A DNA stretch of 64,000 nucleotides from Isoetes taiwanensis (Eukaryota; Streptophyta; Lycopodiopsida; Isoetales; Isoetaceae), in the NCBI GenBank assembly GCA_021234155.1, contig JAJEKV010000014.1:17284618-17348617 (forward strand). Reading direction: 5' to 3'. The position numbers were made by a program, and so were the translations under genes. Shown one piece after another: positions 35,642 to 46,099 of the stretch. The notes beneath the pieces are model-generated. The model was not told where the DNA came from. It did no database searches and was given only the letters and a program-made list of their open reading frames with translations. Numbering within the stretch: the first letter of the stretch is position 1; every line of letters starts with the position of its first letter.

Positions 35642-37301
35642 TCACTTACACACCTCAAAGAAGATTCCATCCCCTCTGACTTTGCATAGGATATTTTCTA
35701 TCAGCTTGAATTGTCTGCATTTGTCTTTAAGTCTTCTTTTCTGACTTGGAGTGGGGTTTGGAGAAGTGAATCCATATTGCAAAAAATCCCTGATAGGTTG
35801 CTGCCATCCTCCTTGGGCTTGATCTCCCTGAGTTACTTCCAAATGTGCTACTGCAAATGAAGTGTCAGTAATATTCATTTCATCCTCATGATCAAAAAAT
35901 ATATAAGGCAAGTAGAGGCTAGGATTTCGTGTCAAGTGCAACTCTTTTACAGAAATATCATAACTTTGCAACTTACAAGCCCACCTCTGGATCTTTGGTT
36001 TATTAGTTGCTTTACCAAATAGCAATCCCATTGGATTTTGCTTCATATGAACTTGAACTTGGCTCTTCGAAGTAGGTGCCCCCCCATTGATGAGGAAACA
36101 TGAGAGCAAAGCAAGACTTTTTTCTATTCTAGTATATCTTTCTTCAAGAGCGCAGACCATTGCTTGCTTGCAAAAAACTATGGTATGCTTATCCCGCAAA
36201 ATGGCTAAACCTATAGCCTTTTTAGTAACAAAGGATATAAACCTCAAATGGCGTGCTCAAATCTGGCTTTTTAAAAGAGTAGCTTCACATATGGATAAAA
36301 TAAGAAAGTCAAAAGCTACTTGGCACTCTGGGGTCCATGTGATAGGTACTATCCTGGTCAACTTAGAGATAGGACTTAAGATATGAGCAAAATTTGGGAT
36401 ATACATCCTAAGGAAACTTGTCATACCAATGAAACTCTTAACCTGCTTCAAATTCTTGGGAGGTACCAGTTTTTTGAGAGCTTCAACTTTATCTTGAGCA
36501 ACTTGAATACCTTGGCTGGATACCTCATGCCCCAAGCGTTGTCCTTTGATGCAAAAAGATGCATTTTTTGGATTTAGATTGACTCTCAAGTCCCCGTGAT
36601 AGAGAACAAATTTTTGCAAGCAATTCCACATGATTATTAGCATGAGAACCCAAGCAAAGGTCATCCAGATACACTCTAAATTCTTCAAAGCAGCCATGGT
36701 TTTGAAAATGACATCCATTGCTCTTTGGAAGGTAGCTGGAGCATTCATTAGGCCAAATGGCATTCTTTTCATAGCATAAGTACCCCAGGGAGTGATAAAT
36801 GAAGTCTTTGGCTGGTCTTCCTCTTTGATACTAATCTGGTTGAACCCCTAAAACCATCCAAAAATGAGTACATGTCTTTTCCCCGCAACAAAGATATAGA
36901 ATTTCTTCCAAAAAGGCAAGGGATAACAATCTTTTATAGTGGCTTTGTTCAAATCTCGATAATCTATGCAAATTCTCAAAGTTCCATTCTTTTTTTTCCA
37001 CTGAACAATGCAGATACCCATTCGGGTTGATGATCTCTACAATGACACCTGCATCCAACATCTTATGCAATTCATCTTTGATTAGATCTAAAAGTGAAGC
37101 ATTTATTCTTCTTAACTTCGAAAACAGGCTTACAAATTCCTTAATTTTAATTTCAAATTGACATACCTCCTCTTTGATACCAATAAGCTCGTAATAATCC
37201 CAAGCAAACACATCACTTCTCTCTTCAAAGAATTTATTGATCTCTTCTTTATTTTGTGTGTCAAAAAGATCTCCCACAAACAGTAGTTCTTTCTTGGCCA
37301 T
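35642..37301 (-). pseudogene. Element B reverse transcriptase and RNase H
   Basis: FFEERSDVFAWDY and DELHKMLDAGVI mark the usual run-in to Ty3 RT. MPFGLMNAPATFQRAMD (36772) is conserved RT block 4. The expected YxDD signature is blurred by a frameshift (IWMTFAW), and KGQRLGHEVSSQGI with PKNLKQVKSFIGM follows. RNase H remnants (ALEERYTRIEKSLALLS, NKPKIQRWACKLQSYDI) occupy 36247-35900. Broken by several frameshifts. The lineage looks like Tat rather than chromovirus, from its motif style and the lack of a chromodomain. Confidence 0.85.
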
Positions 37302-37329
37302 GCTTGTTGATTATAACTTCATTGATTGC

Positions 37330-37830
37330 CTTTTCCCTCGATGCATTTATAACTAGGATGGGACAGAGCTCCTTAGCCTCATCCTCATCGAAATCTTCCT
37401 CGGTATAGCTCCCTCGATAAATAAGTCATCGAGTATCTCTCAACAAAGCATCGCCTTCCCACCTCTCCCCCCCTTGGGATATGAGTAATTTCCCAAGAGG
37501 TAAAATGAGCAAGCATTCCCATTACCCGGTTTCTCCTCGAGCTCCATATATCAGCATTCTTGGCTTGATATTCTCCATTTACATTGCCTGCAAACTAATT
37601 GAATCCCCATAGATATGTATAATTGAAATATCCATAGCTCTAGCTTCTTGGAGACCTGCAATCAAAGCCTTGTATTCTCGCTGCATTAGAAGTTATTTGG
37701 GGAAAAATTCTTCCTACCTTGGCCAAAAGTTTATTGGCGATCTTTTAATATAGTCAGCAGATGAAGCTACATTCAATTTCTTTGATATTCCTCCATCAAA
37801 CCATAAACAACCTCTTCTCGCCATCTTCGT
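37330..37830 (-). pseudogene. Additional RNase H-like domain of element B, upstream of RT
   Basis: On the minus strand WFDGGI (37806-37790) is followed by EYKALIAGLQEARAMDISI (about 37680-37625) and IHIYGDS (about 37620-37600). These supply the Asp-Glu-Asp pattern of an RNase H fold of the kind called archaeal-type RNase H in Tat elements. It lies between protease and RT, whereas the element's own RNase H is after RT. Frames are broken around it. Confidence 0.6.
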
Positions 37831-38095
37831 GAGGGTAGTGCACACTCTCTAATTAAAGGGATCAACTCAATTTTCTTGGTGCTAGGAGTTGCTAGACTAT
37901 ATGATCCTAGTGGTTCTTCTATAAGCATTTCTTTGATAAAATGTACCTCGCCATTAAAGCCATAAGAACCATCTTGATTGTAGATTGTGGCCACTTGAGT
38001 GCCATTTGAAATGGTGCATCTCCCTTCGCACTGACATTGGCCTAGCATCAACTGTAGCCATCCACCTCCTTCCCAAAGAAGAGATCATATATGTC

Positions 38096-38359
38096 TCAGA
38101 TATCTTCTCCTAGATCTTCAAAGGCAACAACAACAAAATTGGCAGCTACAACAATACCTTCAAGTGTTAATGGGACCTTGGTCACAATTCCAACCGGTGC
38201 TATCTTAGCATTAGAAAAAGATTTTAACAAGACAGATGACCTTTTATCTATCTCGAGTCCACATTTTTTCATAACATGATATGGCATGATATTCAAAGGT
38301 GAGCCTCCATCTAACAACACATTGGAAAAAGAATAACCTCCTAGAGTTGCCGAGCACAT
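38096..38359 (-). pseudogene. Element B aspartic protease
   Basis: VLLDGGSPLNIMPYHVM holds the catalytic Asp in the DGGS form typical of Tat/Athila-type elements, followed by KVPLTLEGI. The protease would cut the Gag-Pol polyprotein. The ORF is open for 87 residues and joins out of frame to its neighbours. Confidence 0.8.
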
Positions 38360-38939
38360 AAAGGCACCTGGATCCTCTTCATTTTGGGCCGTAATAAGAT
38401 TAGTGGCATTAGCAACACCTACACAAGCTACCGCTTCACTAAAAGTAGTTTGTTGTAGTAACTTTTTCCTATAACCAGTGCAATTTTAACAATGTAAATA
38501 AGTCCACACTTACTTTAGAATTTTTAGTAAAACATCCAACTCATCAAGGTCATGATCTTTCTTACCATATTTTTGTTGGGGAGGTGGAGCTATTTCTTGA
38601 GGAGGGGCCTCTATAATGTGGTGGTGGCAAAGGTCGATCTCCTAAAATGCTCGAACAAACTTGGTAGGCTCAAGCAGGTTTATGGGAATCTCCCATACTT
38701 CTGGTTTGTACCACCATCACTTCTTCAGCCTTTGGCATCTCTCAGAGCTTGTACAAACCTTATAGAGCTAGTAGGCTCTCAAAAATCTTACATGGGGAGT
38801 TGCCTCAGACTTCTTTTCCCTCTTGCTTGGCAAAATATTCTTTAACAAAGGCATCCGAGGTCGGTATGGCCAATTTCATTGCAAAAGCACGACTAGACAT
38901 TCCCTACCAAAGTGACCTTTCTTTTTACATTTAGGACAT

Positions 38940-39800
38940 ATTTGCCAATAACAAATGTCACCGGATGTGAAGTTCTATTGCAATGAATACATTCAGTGGT
39001 AAGTTCTACCTGCCCCGCTTGCCTTGAGCTCCACAAGTTGTTTGGTCACCTCTCGCTAAAGCCTCACCACCTTTGTAAGGTCTCGCCTTGACTTCTAAAA
39101 AACTGAGAATCAGCTTTCTTCTTTTTTCTTTTCTTTATGCACAAAGATAAATAGGGACGTAATGGTGAGATTCATAAGGACCATCGCTGGCATCGTGGTA
39201 AAAAGGATCATGATGAAAGCTATGGTGTTTTTCCTGGTAGAATAGAAAACATTTTGGTCAATTCAAGTAGTTTTGGCAAAAACTTTGTAGATGGAATCAA
39301 AACCTTCTCGCAGCCTTGAATTTTGATAAGCTTCCCCGTGAATTTCCTGTCCGAAGATAAGCCTTTTAATGAAGGAGGATACCAAAAAGAGTGTGGGAAC
39401 AAAGTGACTTGAACTTTTTGGCATCTATTCATGAAGGTACTAAATCTCTCCTTATAATCGGCTCACACTTTCACCGCATAAATAGAGAAATTTTGCAACT
39501 CATTAACAAGGTCTTTAGGAGCAAAGACGCTTTCCAAACCTCGTCCAAAAACTTGGTGACAAGATCATCCCAAGAAGTGGTTCCCATAAGCTTCTCATAA
39601 GTCACCCAAGCACCAAATTTCACTTTCCTCTTTAAAACACTTTTCAAATTGTGATAGCTTGCATCCTTTTTTGAAGCCAAAATCCCTGTAATAATCTTCA
39701 AAGACTTTTAGAAAGGTATTAGCACTCATGCTGGAATCAAAAGTAGGCAATGGAATAGGTATATTCAACTCAAACTGATAAGGCAAGCTTTGAAGTAATC
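38940..39800 (-). pseudogene. Element B gag with zinc knuckle
   Basis: LPTFDSSMSANTFLKVFEDYYRDFGF near 39740 and the ERFSTFMNRCQKVQ region near 39430 resemble Ty3 Gag capsid. CIHCNRTSH near 38980 is the start of a CCHC knuckle. Several stops and frameshifts. It sits next to the 5' LTR end at 39948, in the expected place. Confidence 0.7.
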
Positions 39801-39947
39801 CACTTGCAAAATTAGGGGGAAGAGGTCTATCTCTAAAGGGTTCTCAAGTCTCCTCGATCTTCCATTGGTTCCTGCTCACTGGAAACTTTTGTTTTGGAGC
39901 CATGAGTTCGAAAAATCCAGGTAGAAATCTCGGTAGAACCTCCAAAA

Positions 39948-39978
39948 TGTTGACCCTAAACCTGGCTTAAGGATCAAC
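39948..39978 (-). repeat. 5' LTR of element B, detached 31-bp end
   Basis: TGTTGACCCTAAACCTGG...GGATCAAC is identical to the left end of the other B LTR (31714-31744). The remainder of this LTR resumes at 53260, on the far side of element C. Confidence 0.9.
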
Positions 39979-39982
39979 TCAG

Positions 39983-41636
39983 GACGTTCCAAAGACAAAG
40001 ATACGCCCGGGACGATACCGCATCGCCTGCCACCACGCCGCATACACGCCCACTCCGGTGACGTGACGCGCTAGCGCCAGAAGCCAGTGAGTAGCCCTAG
40101 GGGGCAACTTGCCAGAAATATGTTAATGTGCACATTTTCCAATGTACACATTAATGTGGGCACACATTTCCAAGTGGACACTTCATGCCAAGTGGGCCAC
40201 CCGCATTGGTGCAATTAATGTGCACATTTTCCAATGTACACATTAATGTGGGCACACATTTCCATGTGTGCACATTTGGCCACCTAGCCCTTAAAGGCAA
40301 GTGGGCCCATTTCCAATTATCCCACATGCCAAAAGGGGATAATTGGAAACCCTAACCAACCCCCTTGTCTATATAGGGAAGGAAACCCTAACTAGCCCAA
40401 TTTTCGATTTTAGGGCTTTAGAACTCTTTGGTTTGGCTGCCTCAAATTAAAACCGCATCCCGCATCAGCCCGAGAATTGCATCCTTAGTTTCCCTTGATT
40501 CGAGCTGCCTCAAAGGGATGGTCGAGCTCAGGTCAGGAGGAGCCCCTCAAGGATCAGGTATTTGGCCAATTAGATAGTCTAAACCCTATTTTAGTCATTG
40601 AATCAGTAGGTTTAGCCTATTAGATTGCCCATAGCAGCCCTCTAGATCTCTAGATAGCAGATTCTAACTAAAGAACCTAACTCTATGTTGTAGATTAGAT
40701 CTAGTTCTTTAGTTCTCTGTGAAGTATATGGATGATATATCTCTATGAGCTCCTTGTATTGGGAAGGGGGTAGAGACCTAAAGCTTTGTAGTTGATGCTC
40801 CTAGAGTAGCCTCTCTAGCACACCGTGTAGATTCGCCTGCCACAAGAACCACACCGGGTCAGGTGAAGGGGCCGACCGCTTAGAAGGAGGTTCGTGTTCG
40901 ACTCTTGAACGATCCCTATGGTGTGTTAGTGCTACCGGGGATCATTGTGACTAGGTCTAATGGCTTACCACCGAAAGTGCGGGTAAGGCATGGGCTCGAC
41001 ACCTGTGAAGTGGTGCACACTTTCCGCTGGGTTCAAATAATACGGGCAAAGGCCCTCTAGTCACCTTGAGTCAGCATGTAGACCTCTAGAGGGAGTGATC
41101 CCTACCCGCCCCATCGGAACCGGGAGATGGAACCCGTGAATAGCCCTTTGGCTATGCATCCCGCTGGCTACTTCCAGTCCCAACACTTTTCAGCCTACTC
41201 GCAAAGTGTGCAATGGAGGGGCGGATGGAGTGGACAACCCTAAGCCATGTTCATATGCCAGCCAAATCCATTGCCATGAATTCATGCCCCAGAATGAACT
41301 CGAGACCCAAGCCGCCACCATCCCCTGAGTCCGAGCCTTGGGTAGGATTCCCTATGTGATGTGCCGATCTTTGTCTATGCAGATATGTGGAGGACCATCC
41401 TTCGTGATGGTCATATGATGTTGATGTATGTGCTACGACATGTATGTTTACGCCTCCGCCTAGGTAGGCCCCGAGGGAGACGGGTGCAATGACCCTTCCA
41501 CTCTTCCCACCGGAACCCGCCACCGCTGGTTCGGTCATGTGGAGGGCCCCACAGATTAGCATGGAGCTGGTATGGGGATGAACTCCTGTTTTGTGTACGG
41601 GGTGAGGGCACCGTGATATCAGTAGGGGACGCCACA
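39983..41636 (+). repeat. 5' LTR of element C
   Basis: Ends ...GGGGACGCCACA. It starts at GACGTTCC, lacking the TGT-type opening kept in the 3' copy. U3 holds two copies of an 85-bp unit, each with the dyad TTAATGTGCACATT/AATGTACACATTAA (about 40121 and 40206). CTATATAGGG near 40370 is a likely TATA box. Long stretches are identical to the 3' LTR; differences cluster at CG and CHG sites. Confidence 0.88.
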
Positions 41637-41652
41637 AAGGTATCGAGCTATG
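41637..41652 (+). promoter_or_regulatory. Primer-binding site of element C
   Basis: AGGTATCGAGC directly after the LTR resembles TGGTATCAGAGC, the complement of the plant initiator tRNA-Met 3' end used by many plant LTR elements. One base is changed and one is missing. Confidence 0.6.
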
Positions 41653-41837
41653 TTCTTGGAGACCAAGAGCAAAGCAATCGCCATGTTCCCATAGCACTAA
41701 CTTGATAGGATCCTTAAACCTCTAAAAATGGGAAAATTTTTCTCATTTTTGTAGTTTATGCTAAGCTAGTAATGCTTAAAATGAATAGAAATGTAAAAAG
41801 ATTAAAAATTAATGAGCCAACATCCGTGGGTAGGGTG

Positions 41838-42092
41838 GTCTCACACGTCGTCGCCAGACGATTTTCTACATTCTAGAAACCGGGCCGGGCTTAACGTGTG
41901 AGACATTCAAATTTGACACCAAAAAGTTGTAAATTACAAAGAAAAATACCTTGATAATTCTAATTTTAAGCTAAGAATTAGTAGATTTAGCATGTTACAT
42001 GTTAATTTAATAGTGGGCCCCACCATGTCTCACACACGTCGCCAGACAGGTTTTCTAGATTCTAGGAATCGGGCTGGCGAACGCGGTGAGAC
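41838..42092 (+). promoter_or_regulatory. Palindrome pair 1 (41838-41904, 42027-42092)
   Basis: Two 66-67-bp inverted-repeat units start 189 bp apart, upstream of the H3-like gene. The outer arms are GTCTCACACGT and ACGTGTGAGAC (perfect in the first copy). An inner hairpin is TTTCTA...TAGAAA, with GCC/GGC steps between. They recur as a second pair upstream of the next ORF. They could act as RNA structures in the leader or as DNA binding sites. Confidence 0.85.
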
Positions 42093-42167
42093 CTTTGCTT
42101 AATTAGGTGTTTTTAGGTGCTCTAGACAACCCAAAAGGTAGTTTAAAAGTTGACCTAAAATTGGCCC

Positions 42168-42176
42168 TATAAATAG
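42168..42176 (+). promoter_or_regulatory. TATA box of the internal promoter for the H3-like gene
   Basis: CTATAAATAG lies 76 bp after the second palindrome and 110 bp before the ATG. A CCCCTCCC tract and, 68 bp on, AGGCGATCTTCC follow. The same TATA and AGGCGATCTTCC occur in the same order before the next ORF. Confidence 0.6.
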
Positions 42177-42277
42177 ATCCTGGACCCCTCCCATTTTTCC
42201 CTGTTCTTCCCTAGAACTTCGCCAGCGGATCGTCAAGGCGATCTTCCGCTTAGTCCCGATCGACAAACCGAAAGATG

Positions 42278-43561
42278 ATGGCCCGCACAAAGCGTATCGC
42301 AAGGAAGCCTAGCCGGTTTTATCCTCCAGCGCCAAATGCTCCGCCCTCTTTCACGGATTCTTCGAACGCTTTCTCCACGACGATCAATCTTCGCCGAAAT
42401 GAGGGAAGCTGTGGTCGACCCGAGCGACCACACGTAGCTCTTTGGAGGATGACCGCCGATGTCATGAACCGATCCTCAATGAAATTGCGCTGAAGAGGAA
42501 AGAAGCTGCAGCCAGGAGCAACACCAGAGGACGCCAACCCACGTGAAGAGCAGAGGGAACAAAGGACGAATCAACAGCCCAGAGCAACCCTGTGCCGAGA
42601 TCCACCCGCAGGAGGAGCAGGAAGAGAGGAGCAAAGAGCCGCCGAACTCACCCCTAAGAAGAGGTCGACGCCGCGACGCCGGGTCACAAGTACGGCCAAG
42701 GAACGCCACGAGCAGAGGACAAAGAGTCGGGAAGACGACCACTACAGCCCAAATGGACCCAAGAAGAGGAGGGCCAAAGCCGAAGGCGTGCAAGAGGAAG
42801 CCGGGTAAAGGCCTGAAGCGAGTCGGGTCCCGGCCATCAACGAGCCGCTCTGAGGGAAGACTCCCCCACCACCACCGACGACTGGATGGAGACTACGTGC
42901 CGGGCGCAGACGGGCAAGCTCTTCAAAGCCCCCCTGGTCAGAGGAAGAGGTCCCGAGCGCATGTAGCCCAAGAAGGGGAGGAGACCGGACAGCTAGCTTA
43001 AGCCCCACCTTTTCCGGACGCGGATAGAGTCAAAGCCCCGCCGGCCGCAACGGGAAGCATATGTGATAGACCCCCAAAGGTCTATCGAAGAGGATCGGGA
43101 ACACAACGCTTATATGGCAAGGTGGGAGGCGATAACGATATTACCAGAGCACCGTGAGAACGATTGAAGGCGACACCGGAAGAGCCGCATTAATCGGGCC
43201 CCTCCACCAAAGCCCAAGCCTCCCCGAGCACCGTGGAAGAAGTTTAGCAAGAAGAAGAAGCCGGAAGACAGGGCACTCAAGGAGATCCGCCACTTCCGTA
43301 AGAGTTACGACTCCCCGATCCCCCTGCGCCGCTCCAAAGATTTGGTCCGCTGGTCATACAAGAATACAACACGTATACGCGCCTATGACCGACGAGATGC
43401 CGCCAGGTTTACAAGAGGCGGGGCGCCATTACATAGTAAAGCATTTTGAAGATTCAACGGCCCGCACGGTGCACGCCAAGAGGGTTACCCTCATGAGGCG
43501 TGATATATGTATCTTGCCGCACACAAAAAGGAGAACGCCTTTGAACCTTGTAAATAACTGA
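42278..43561 (+). CDS. Retrotransposon-borne CENH3-like histone H3
   Basis: Starts MARTKRIARKPSR, like H3 (MARTK-x-x-ARK). An unusually long basic tail of about 330 codons follows (KKRSTPRRR, KKRRAK), then a run FSKKKKPEDR. The histone fold follows: ALKEIRHFRK...LVR from 43273 (alpha-N/alpha-1), GLQEAGRHYIVKHFEDS from 43403 (alpha-2) and HAKRVTLMRRDI at 43472-43507 (alpha-3). EIRHF and RVTLMR match plant CENH3 better than canonical H3 (EIRKY, RVTIMP), and loop 1 appears longer than in H3. An AATAAA lies about 35 bases after the stop. At least two frameshifts and in-frame stops (TGA at 42491; a change within 43340-43400) interrupt the frame, so as read it is not translatable in one piece. Some breaks may be sequencing error. 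H3 fold: strong. CENH3 affinity: likely. Function, such as marking or reading centromeric chromatin: speculation. Confidence 0.82.
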
Positions 43562-43591
43562 AAAATTTTGTTAATATAAAGAAAATTTTGT

Positions 43592-43600
43592 GTAAATAAA
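43592..43600 (+). terminator. Candidate polyadenylation signal of the H3-like gene
   Basis: GTAAATAAAG lies about 35 bases after the stop codon. Together with the upstream TATA box it makes the gene look like a self-contained transcription unit. Confidence 0.4.
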
Positions 43601-43687
43601 GTCTCAAACCCCGTTTAAATAGGTCAAGATATCGATCCCTAGCTTTTGTTTTAATTAAATTGGAGTTTTGAGCAAAATTGAGACGAT

Positions 43688-43948
43688 GTCTCACACGTCG
43701 CGCCAGGACAGATTTCTAGATTTTAGAAATCGGGCCGGGCGAACGCGGAGACCATGCCCAAAATGCCCAAAACAGCCCAAATCGAAAGCAAGTAAGGGGT
43801 CAATTCTGCCTAACTCGATGAGTTTAGTGGAATTACAGCCTTAGATCACTTAAATTGAGTGAGCCTAGCCCAATTGGGACCCATGTCTCACACGTCGCGC
43901 CAGGACAGATTTCTACATTTTAGAAATCGGCCGGGCTAACGTAGAGAC
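43688..43948 (+). promoter_or_regulatory. Palindrome pair 2 (43688-43752, 43885-43948)
   Basis: Two further copies of the unit in pair 1, starting 197 bp apart (189 in pair 1). The centre is GATTTCTA...TAGAAATC, and the GTCTCACACGTCG opening is conserved. The right outer arm is degraded to GGAGAC/AGAGAC. Confidence 0.85.
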
Positions 43949-44126
43949 CCCCGCACTATTTCTTCACCAAATGATCTCCAAACGGTACAATAGGTTCAAT
44001 AGCTGTTCTTAGCATGCTCAAACTCTAGAAATAGTCTTCAAACTTGCAATTGCATCCCTTAATAGATCAGAATTGCCTAATCTCAGTAAAATCTAGGTCA
44101 TCCAAAAATTAGGGTTTTTCCCTTTC

Positions 44127-44136
44127 TATAAATAAG
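44127..44136 (+). promoter_or_regulatory. TATA box of the second internal module
   Basis: CTATAAATAAGTCCCCC lies 179 bp after the fourth palindrome and 122 bp before the ATG at 44249. AGGCGATCTTCC at 44184-44195 repeats the motif at 42236-42247, so the two modules look duplicated. Confidence 0.55.
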
Positions 44137-44248
44137 TCCCCCATTTCTCATTTGGCACCCTGCAAATTTGCTCCCCACTGCTTAGGCGATCTTCCAGCTC
44201 CCTGAGGCGCTTCTGCATCCGTTTAATACTCCCTTCCTTGCTAGATCA

Positions 44249-45771
44249 ATGGCCACTGCTGATTTCGGGCGATGGTACAGCGCCAGTGCCCATGCTGCTA
44301 TATGTTCCTGAGGCGGATGTCAACGACATCTTCCAAGTCTTTGTGAAAGAAATCGACATCCAAGCTACGCTAAATGCAACCCCAGCCTTATAGGCATCGC
44401 TAGCAGAATTTCAAGCTAGGGTAGGACCCTCCCTTGTTCAAGTTCCCTTGCATAGGATACTTTGTTCCCCGCCCATCCCTTCAAGCGCCTTTGGGCGACG
44501 CCCCCAACATCGCCAAGTACTTGACTAACAAGGCGCAGAGACTACTCAACTACATGGTCCCGGACAGCCAACAGACCAAGTACTTTTTACACAACAGCCC
44601 TAGCCATCTTCTTATCCCACCGCCGAGAACCCGATGGGGGGCAACCTCTATCCCTCCGATGGAGGTAGACCCCATAGCAGCCCAAGCAGAAGAGCGTGAT
44701 GCCGCTGCAGATCAACAGAACGGGAAGCAAGAGAGGATGAGGAGGAGTTGGACGACGATACACCTGAGCTCGACTCGCATCGAAGAACGGCGCCAAGCAG
44801 CAGCAGAGCTGATCAACTTCGAAAGGTAGCCGCAGGCATCGAGTCGCCTTCACTCGGCTAGGCATCACAAGCCTAGCCCCATCATCATTAACGAGAGGAG
44901 TATCTACTTTCTCACCGACATCCGTAACCTTCCCCAATGCGGAGAGGGAGCTCAAAGTTGACCTAACTGCTCCACCAACTCGCGGCAGACCGACATGGAC
45001 GACTTCATCGCCCCGAGCCTCGACTTTCCACCAGAAGTGAGGGAGGCCGACACCTGCTACGTGGGAGACGACTGATATCCAGCCTACAAAGAAAGATCGT
45101 GCAAATGATGGACGAAGCGGAGTCGCCAACAGAGGAGGAGTTCCTCGCCTCCAAGAACAGATGGGGATCCGTGGGAAGACCACGAAGCATCCTAATGCCG
45201 AGTCCTTCGACATCACCCCCGCCAAAAGGAGAAGGAATCGACCTCGAGGGCTCGACCGCATCGATTGAAGACTACAGGGAGCTCACCGCTGAGGTCGACG
45301 AAGTACGCCGGGCTGGCACATGAGCTGGAGGCCAAACAAGCGAGAAGCTTCATCACACACAACGACAGTGTCGCCGTGTACTACTTGCCGCCGCCGATGG
45401 ATGGGGAGAATAGCGGTAATTCACCGCAAGTTCAGTCCCGTGAGGCGGGTAAGAAGGAGTGTTCATGCTGATTGCACTCTCGTGCTTCGCAGTATGCTCT
45501 CGAATAGCAATAAATGTCGACTATGCTTTGTCCCGGTCAAGAGGGCAATGGCACTCGACCTTCTTCGACTCGCCATACCCCCGACGTCGCCGGCGAGATT
45601 AGCAGCTGGATCGCGCCCTTACATCCGACCGCGCAGGTAGAAGACCCGGTGAGAGCCATCCGGGGGAGGCTCGCCGGCAAGCATCATCGTGAACTTGGGT
45701 CACCCGGTAGGACGGCCCAAGTTAAGAAGTTTCTTGAAGACAACCCGCCTTACCTGCGATTTCAAGACTAG
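44249..45771 (+). CDS. Second extra ORF of element C, unknown function
   Basis: From ATG (MATADFGRW) the coding potential runs through several frame changes (EADVNDIFQVFVKEID, NIAKYLTNKAQRLLNYMVPD, EERRQAAAELINFER, IVQMMDEAESPTEEEF, ITPAKRRRNRPR, GLAHELEAKQARSF) and ends KKFLEDNPPYLRFQD at 45771. That is about 500 codons, mixed acidic and basic, with a KRRR nuclear-localisation-like patch. I recognise no domain. It lies between the H3-like gene and gag and has its own palindrome pair and TATA box. It could be a Gag extension, a partner of the histone, or an unrelated captured gene. As read, the frame is broken at least four times. Confidence 0.5.
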
Positions 45772-46080
45772 TTAGACTCTTGATCCCGAGACTTTTGTAT
45801 CCGAAATATTATATGATATATGAATATAAATCCTATTGCACTTTAAATGCTTTGTTGATGTATTTTTGCCCCACAACTATACCAACAAACATAAACAATT
45901 CAAGAGAACAAATGAAACTAATCATATAGCCATGAATTGCTTGTGTATGCAGCTAGAGGCCTAAACGCTAGGGAACGACAACCGCGAGATCTTATAGAAG
46001 AGCAAACCCCACCCGCACCACCCCCGCAAGGAACCTATTTGAAGATATGGAACCCATGACCCCGTGAGGAGGAGATAGCC
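45772..46080 (+). other. Spacer between the extra ORFs and gag of element C
   Basis: AT-rich, with TATATGAATATAAATCC (possible 3' processing region) and, near 45950, GTATGCAG, a possible splice acceptor just before gag coding potential. No ORF. Confidence 0.4.
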
Positions 46081-46099
46081 CGTGATGAGGACGGACCTG

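Noticed and set aside
42278-43561. Ordinary host histone gene or processed pseudogene dropped into element C
   Set aside because: The long basic tail, CENH3-like residues, flanking palindrome-TATA modules and position exactly between leader and gag point to an integrated cargo gene; still needs other copies for proof.
44587-45261. 224-residue minus-strand frame
   Set aside because: Antisense to the second extra ORF of element C; the GC-rich stretch lowers stop frequency and no domain is visible.
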